From: Trichomonas vaginalis G3
Lineage: Eukaryota; Parabasalia; Trichomonadida; Trichomonadidae
Direction: 5' to 3'
Length of the DNA stretch: 64,000 bases
Assembly (NCBI RefSeq): GCF_026262505.1
Contig: NC_067207.1
Span: 11,562,082 to 11,626,081, forward strand
Each line of letters opens with the position of its first letter. The first letter of the stretch is position 1. Below the pieces are notes generated by a model that saw only the letters and a program-made list of their open reading frames with translations, was not told the origin of the DNA and did not search any database. A program made the translations under genes and the position numbers. Positions 60,524 to 64,000 of the stretch are shown in pieces.

Positions 60524-62119
60524 TTATGATCTAGCAGGGAACTGGTGGAAGAATCTTTCCGTAATCAGCTTTGCCTTCTTATCGCTGAACAAAACAATAG
60601 ATAAGGCCTGAAGCATCTTGTCCTTTGACTTAATAGCAACTGACTGAGCGATGTCAATTGCATCTTCCTGATCTAAGTGTTTTCCGAGCTCTCTCTCCAT
60701 CCATGGTATTGGTTCTATCTTTTCTCTTGGTAAATTGACCAATCTCTTTGGCTTTTCAATGGTTATTTCGTGTTGATTATTTGGAGTTTCAGTAACAATG
60801 TTACTAATAGCAATTCTGTGAACCTTTCCTTCTGTTTCACGTTGCTTTAACTGTAACATTGTTGGAACTGGTGCTTGACCGTACATTCTGTGGTTTTCTT
60901 GGAATTCTTTTTCGGCATCAAGCATAATTTCACTTTCTTTCTTCCTGATTGTACCGTAAACAACATTCTCGTAGTCTTCCTCTGTGAAAACTTCGGTTTC
61001 GCCTTGCTTGATACGTGGAGATATAATAACTTTGACTTTCCTCTTCTTCCTCTTCTTCTTTCCGTCATCTTCTGGTACATCTTCTTCTACTAACTCGTCC
61101 TCAGGAAGTAACTTGCGGGGTATGTGCTCAACTTTGGGTTTCGGAGCGTTTAATTCGGCTTCTTTCTTCGCTTCTGCGGCTGCCTTCTCTTCTTCATCGA
61201 GAATGGCTCCGAGATCTGGTACATGGTCCATCTTGATGATCTTGCCAGCTTTGATTGTGACTTTTGGCTGTTCATCTTCGATATTATTCTGATCAGCCAT
61301 TTTCTTCTTAGCGTTGTTGATAAATTGTTCAACACGCTTTTCAACAGGTATTTCGGCGGTATTATTTTGTGGCTCTTCTTCTTTATTTGATTTTTTGGAT
61401 GATTTTCCGGGTTTTGCTGTTTTTGCAGGTTTAACTTTCTTGACTTTCTTAACCTTCTTTGCTTTCTTCTTGCGCTCTGCTTCTGCTTCTTCGTGAGCTT
61501 TGATTTGCTCGAGCATCTTCATGTAGTTCGCTTTTCCGCGCTCATCTTTCTCTTTCTTCATTTCCTCTATGTTGACATCAGGAGCTTCAGGGGGTAAGAA
61601 GCCTTCTCTGACCTTAATAACTGGAGCGAAAATTGCGGTCTTGACTCTAGGTGTCATCTTGAAGGCTTCTTCCTTTTCACCTTCCTCCTTCTGCTCTTCA
61701 ACTGGCTTTTCTCCGAAAGTTGATTCTGGAAATACCATTTCGGGATGCTCAGGTGGTTGAACTTTTCTTGCAAAGCCTGGCGCACGGAATAATGGCATAC
61801 CATCGTCAAGAATGTCATCAATTGGATCCTCTTCTTCATCATTGTCTGTGTCTGAAGGTATGGTCGGCTGATCTACTTGTTGCTTTTGATTTGTACGAAT
61901 GGCAGGTTGTAATTGTGGTGGAGCAGGTTCTTCTACTTGTTGTTTGACCTTCTTTTTACGCTCCCATGTGAGTTCAACTGAACATAATTCTTCATATGTG
62001 TAAGGAAGGAAAGCTTCTTCTGAAAAAACAGGACCGAACAAAAAGTTATCTACTGGGCATTCAGAGTTCTGGTAAAAGCTAATAATCTGATCAATTGTGT
62101 ACTGATAATTACCCCACAT
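60524..62119 (-). CDS. charged protein with GIGYF/4E-T-like ends
   Basis: The protein has 531 residues from the ATG at 62119; four more codons start with TTG. The middle is highly charged (Lys/Glu-rich runs such as KKKAKKVKKVKKVK). The N terminus reads YQYTIDQIISFYQNSECP, similar to the YTxEELLxFY start of 4E-T, GIGYF and related translation repressors. The last 60 residues are helical and end KAKLITERFFHQFPARS, similar in layout to the C-terminal helical segment of GIGYF proteins, where a tryptophan start (here WMERELGKHL) is also found. No GYF domain is obvious. A role in mRNA repression is a hypothesis only. Confidence 0.6.
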   Translation of the reverse strand: MWGNYQYTIDQIISFYQNSECPVDNFLFGPVFSEEAFLPYTYEELCSVELTWERKKKVKQQVEEPAPPQLQPAIRTNQKQQVDQPTIPSDTDNDEEEDPIDDILDDGMPLFRAPGFARKVQPPEHPEMVFPESTFGEKPVEEQKEEGEKEEAFKMTPRVKTAIFAPVIKVREGFLPPEAPDVNIEEMKKEKDERGKANYMKMLEQIKAHEEAEAERKKKAKKVKKVKKVKPAKTAKPGKSSKKSNKEEEPQNNTAEIPVEKRVEQFINNAKKKMADQNNIEDEQPKVTIKAGKIIKMDHVPDLGAILDEEEKAAAEAKKEAELNAPKPKVEHIPRKLLPEDELVEEDVPEDDGKKKRKKRKVKVIISPRIKQGETEVFTEEDYENVVYGTIRKKESEIMLDAEKEFQENHRMYGQAPVPTMLQLKQRETEGKVHRIAISNIVTETPNNQHEITIEKPKRLVNLPREKIEPIPWMERELGKHLDQEDAIDIAQSVAIKSKDKMLQALSIVLFSDKKAKLITERFFHQFPARS

Positions 62120-62131
62120 TTTAATTATCAA

Positions 62132-62902
62132 GTATTGATTTATCGTACTTCACTTTACATGCGAAATTTCATATCATTAAAATAAACTATGCTTTTAAAT
62201 GAAAGAAATAGAATACACATAAGAAATATAATCTTTTCACAATAGAAAATCAAAGAAATACATAATTTCTGATTTGATTAATTTTGAAATCTGAATTAAT
62301 TTCAATTTATTCAAATGGTTATCACTCAACACATGTTATAATTATGATTTTTTAATATTCAGAGTTAAATGAGATAATATTATTTACAGATTTTTAAAAG
62401 TTTCATATTTCTTAATTAATGCATATAAAATGTAACATACAGAATCAAGATAACATTCTTCGATACTCCATTTATGTCTCGGCCAAAGTTGATTCTTGAA
62501 AAATTAATTATGACATTTTAAACGCGTCTACAGTATGCAGAAATTACTTAATTAAGGTCATTTTGCCCTTGAGATAATTCTTCTTTCCGTATTCTGCTTG
62601 ATGATTCCGTTACAAAATCAATAAGGAGCTGAATGACAACGATTAATTTATATTAATAACAACTGTAACCCATACAAATCAGGTATACAGATATGGCATA
62701 AAGGCAGTTCTCTCGGAATTATGTAAATTCCAAAAAAGTCATTCGTTGAGATGTTTGCTGTAAATATGTTGTTTGAATATATTAAAGGAAGCTATTTGGT
62801 GTAATAATTAACAAACCAAACAACGAATTAACAATTCGTAAAATGAACAAGAAAAGATTTAAAAAAGGATATTAATTGTAATATTCGTTATAAAACTCGG
62901 TT
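62132..62902. other. intergenic region, no gene recognised
   Basis: 770 bases. The part 62460-62640 is less AT-rich than its surroundings and contains TGATGA (62599) and CTGA (62629), which resemble snoRNA C and D boxes, but they are too close together and no terminal stem is seen. It may still hide a small RNA gene. Confidence 0.35.
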
Positions 62903-63328
62903 TTAGTATGCAGAAGAAACGCACTTAGCTCTCATTTCAGACTCCTGGATATCAGAGTCATCGTTGGCCTGGAACTCCATGGAGATGCCAGAGAGGGCAG
63001 CCTTGAGACCAGCCTTTGTGCCGGTGATGATCATCTTCCTACGAGCTGGAGCAGCGTCTGGGCCCCAAACAACGAAAACAAGCTTGTTACGGTCTGTGCC
63101 ATCATCAGCCTTGAAATCATAATCGTAAACTGCATAGCGAACATCCTTTGGTGGGAGATCATCAAGGAAATCATCATATGTAGCATTGCGGTCAGCCTTC
63201 TTGGAAACGATAACCTTCTTAAGATCCTTTGTGAAGTCGAAGATGATATAACGGTAGAGGTGCTTGATCTTGATTTCTTCCCAAGCCTGGATGCAGCTGT
63301 CGTCAATGGCGATGCCTGTGATGGACAT
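62903..63328 (-). CDS. ADF/cofilin
   Basis: The protein has 141 residues, the normal ADF/cofilin length. The actin-binding face is visible: the start MSITGIAIDD (serine 2, the usual phospho-site), YIIFDFTKDLKKVIV, DLPPKDVRYAVYDYDF, and the long helix PDAAPARRKMIITGTKAGL, where the family has K-x-K-M-x-Y-x-S. Cofilin binds actin monomers and filaments and drives filament turnover; in trichomonads it is expected to support amoeboid change on contact with host cells. Codon use is GC-rich, as in other highly expressed genes here. TCACTTTATA lies 8 bases before the ATG on the minus strand. Confidence 0.95.
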   Translation of the reverse strand: MSITGIAIDDSCIQAWEEIKIKHLYRYIIFDFTKDLKKVIVSKKADRNATYDDFLDDLPPKDVRYAVYDYDFKADDGTDRNKLVFVVWGPDAAPARRKMIITGTKAGLKAALSGISMEFQANDDSDIQESEMRAKCVSSAY

Positions 63329-63333
63329 TATAA

Positions 63334-63338
63334 AGTGA
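63334..63338 (-). promoter_or_regulatory. initiator-like motif TCACT before the cofilin gene
   Basis: TCACTTTATA on the minus strand, with its A about 8 bases upstream of the ATG, gives a very short leader as is usual in trichomonads. Confidence 0.5.
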
Positions 63339-63602
63339 AGTGGACAACCAATTTTGGTTTAGTTCACAAAGAATAATCGTCGTGACCTAGGTTGAAAATT
63401 AAAATATAAGAGTCTTATATATAGTAGATGATAAATTATTTATCAAATTTCCAATGGACGTTTTTAAGAATACAAGCAAAAGAAATCCATAAAAAAATAT
63501 TTTTCCTCAGCAAAAATAAGGTCATGAATGTAATTTAGAAGGGACATTCTCTTATGGACGTAACTTTTCCTTGGAAAAATTAATTTTGACAGTTCACAAT
63601 TT

Positions 63603-63806
63603 TCAATGAACGTCGATTATATATCTCTCATTTTTCTGCCGTTTATATCTCAAACCGCATTTGAAATTTTTTATCTTCCAATCACTTACATTCATTAATA
63701 TTTTTGAATTTTCAAAAAATTTGTCAAACTCGATACGAATAACAAAATAACCATTATTTTCTCCTTTTTCTTTTATTGAAAGAAAAGGAAAAATACTTGA
63801 ACCCAT
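63603..63806 (-). CDS. small uncertain reading frame
   Basis: An ATG at 63806 opens 67 codons ending YIIDVH. The sequence is fairly diverse (SDWKIKNFKCGLRYKRQKNE) but has no motif, and there is no clear promoter. It may be a remnant or chance. Confidence 0.2.
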   Translation of the reverse strand: MGSSIFPFLSIKEKGENNGYFVIRIEFDKFFENSKILMNVSDWKIKNFKCGLRYKRQKNERYIIDVH

Positions 63807-64000
63807 AAAATTTACACTTTGGTCAATTTGATCAGTTCAATTCTTGAACATTCATTATTTTAAATCGGATGCAATACAAAATATATATTTGTATTAATGT
63901 CTACATATGCATGTAAAGATGAAAACATTTGAAATCGTAAATAAGATTGAATAAAAATTAATATGGGTAATTGACAAGTATAAACTGGAGAATGATATTA
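63807..64000. other. end of window, nothing recognised
   Basis: AT-rich sequence without a gene up to the end of the window. Confidence 0.4.

Noticed and set aside
62590-62640. C/D-box snoRNA suggested by TGATGA and CTGA.
   Set aside because: The boxes are only about 25 bases apart and no terminal stem or C'/D' pair is visible.

Overview
The window looks like nuclear DNA of a trichomonad parabasalid, most likely Trichomonas vaginalis or a close relative. The grounds are: AT-rich, intron-less genes; an initiator-like TCAYT/A motif 5-22 nt before many start codons; ankyrin proteins with the N-terminal region and repeat units characteristic of the large T. vaginalis family; BspA-like leucine-rich-repeat proteins; Pmp-like beta-helix surface proteins; and BTB proteins with a discoidin-like tail. 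Species assignment is by pattern recognition, not by a search.

Layout. 0-3.2 kb: a Myb/SANT gene convergent with a PP2A scaffold (PR65-like) gene. 3.5-16.3 kb: a gene graveyard of expanded families: a frameshifted ankyrin gene, a discoidin-like membrane protein, a decayed macrodomain-like gene cut off by a cluster of five perfect hairpins, a BTB gene without its N terminus, an intact BspA-like gene, and a BspA-like gene that has lost its start codon and its frame. 16.6-26.1 kb: housekeeping genes (CLASP, a tail-anchored Sel1-type protein, a metallophosphoesterase, a basic low-complexity protein, Hub1/UBL5, an unknown protein, a CAMK-like kinase).

26.1-33.3 kb: a 7.1-kb gene-free region centred on a large inverted repeat. 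Two arrays of a 122-bp satellite (about 17 units on the left, about 9 on the right, in opposite orientation) are joined to near-identical 418/417-bp unique arms around a 224-bp spacer. Each satellite unit is itself built of several hairpins, and one stem has been replaced between subtypes with its pairing kept. This foldback/palindrome locus is the most unusual thing in the window.

33.3-64 kb: mostly intact genes: a polytopic membrane protein resembling GT-C glycosyltransferases, a Rab GTPase, a giant coiled-coil protein, a TPR protein, ribosomal protein eL33, a Pmp-like surface protein, an ankyrin gene with one nonsense codon, a karyopherin-like HEAT protein, a NEK-like pseudokinase, a cytosolic beta-helix protein, a divergent HP1-like protein, the FACT subunit SSRP1/Pob3, ankyrin/zinc and BTB proteins, a possible chromoshadow-only microprotein, a charged GIGYF-like protein, and ADF/cofilin.

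Functional themes are chromatin (HP1-like, FACT, SANT), cytoskeleton (CLASP, cofilin, coiled coil), signalling (PP2A scaffold, kinase, pseudokinase, Rab) and surface-protein families. Genes are separate transcription units on both strands; no operons are evident.
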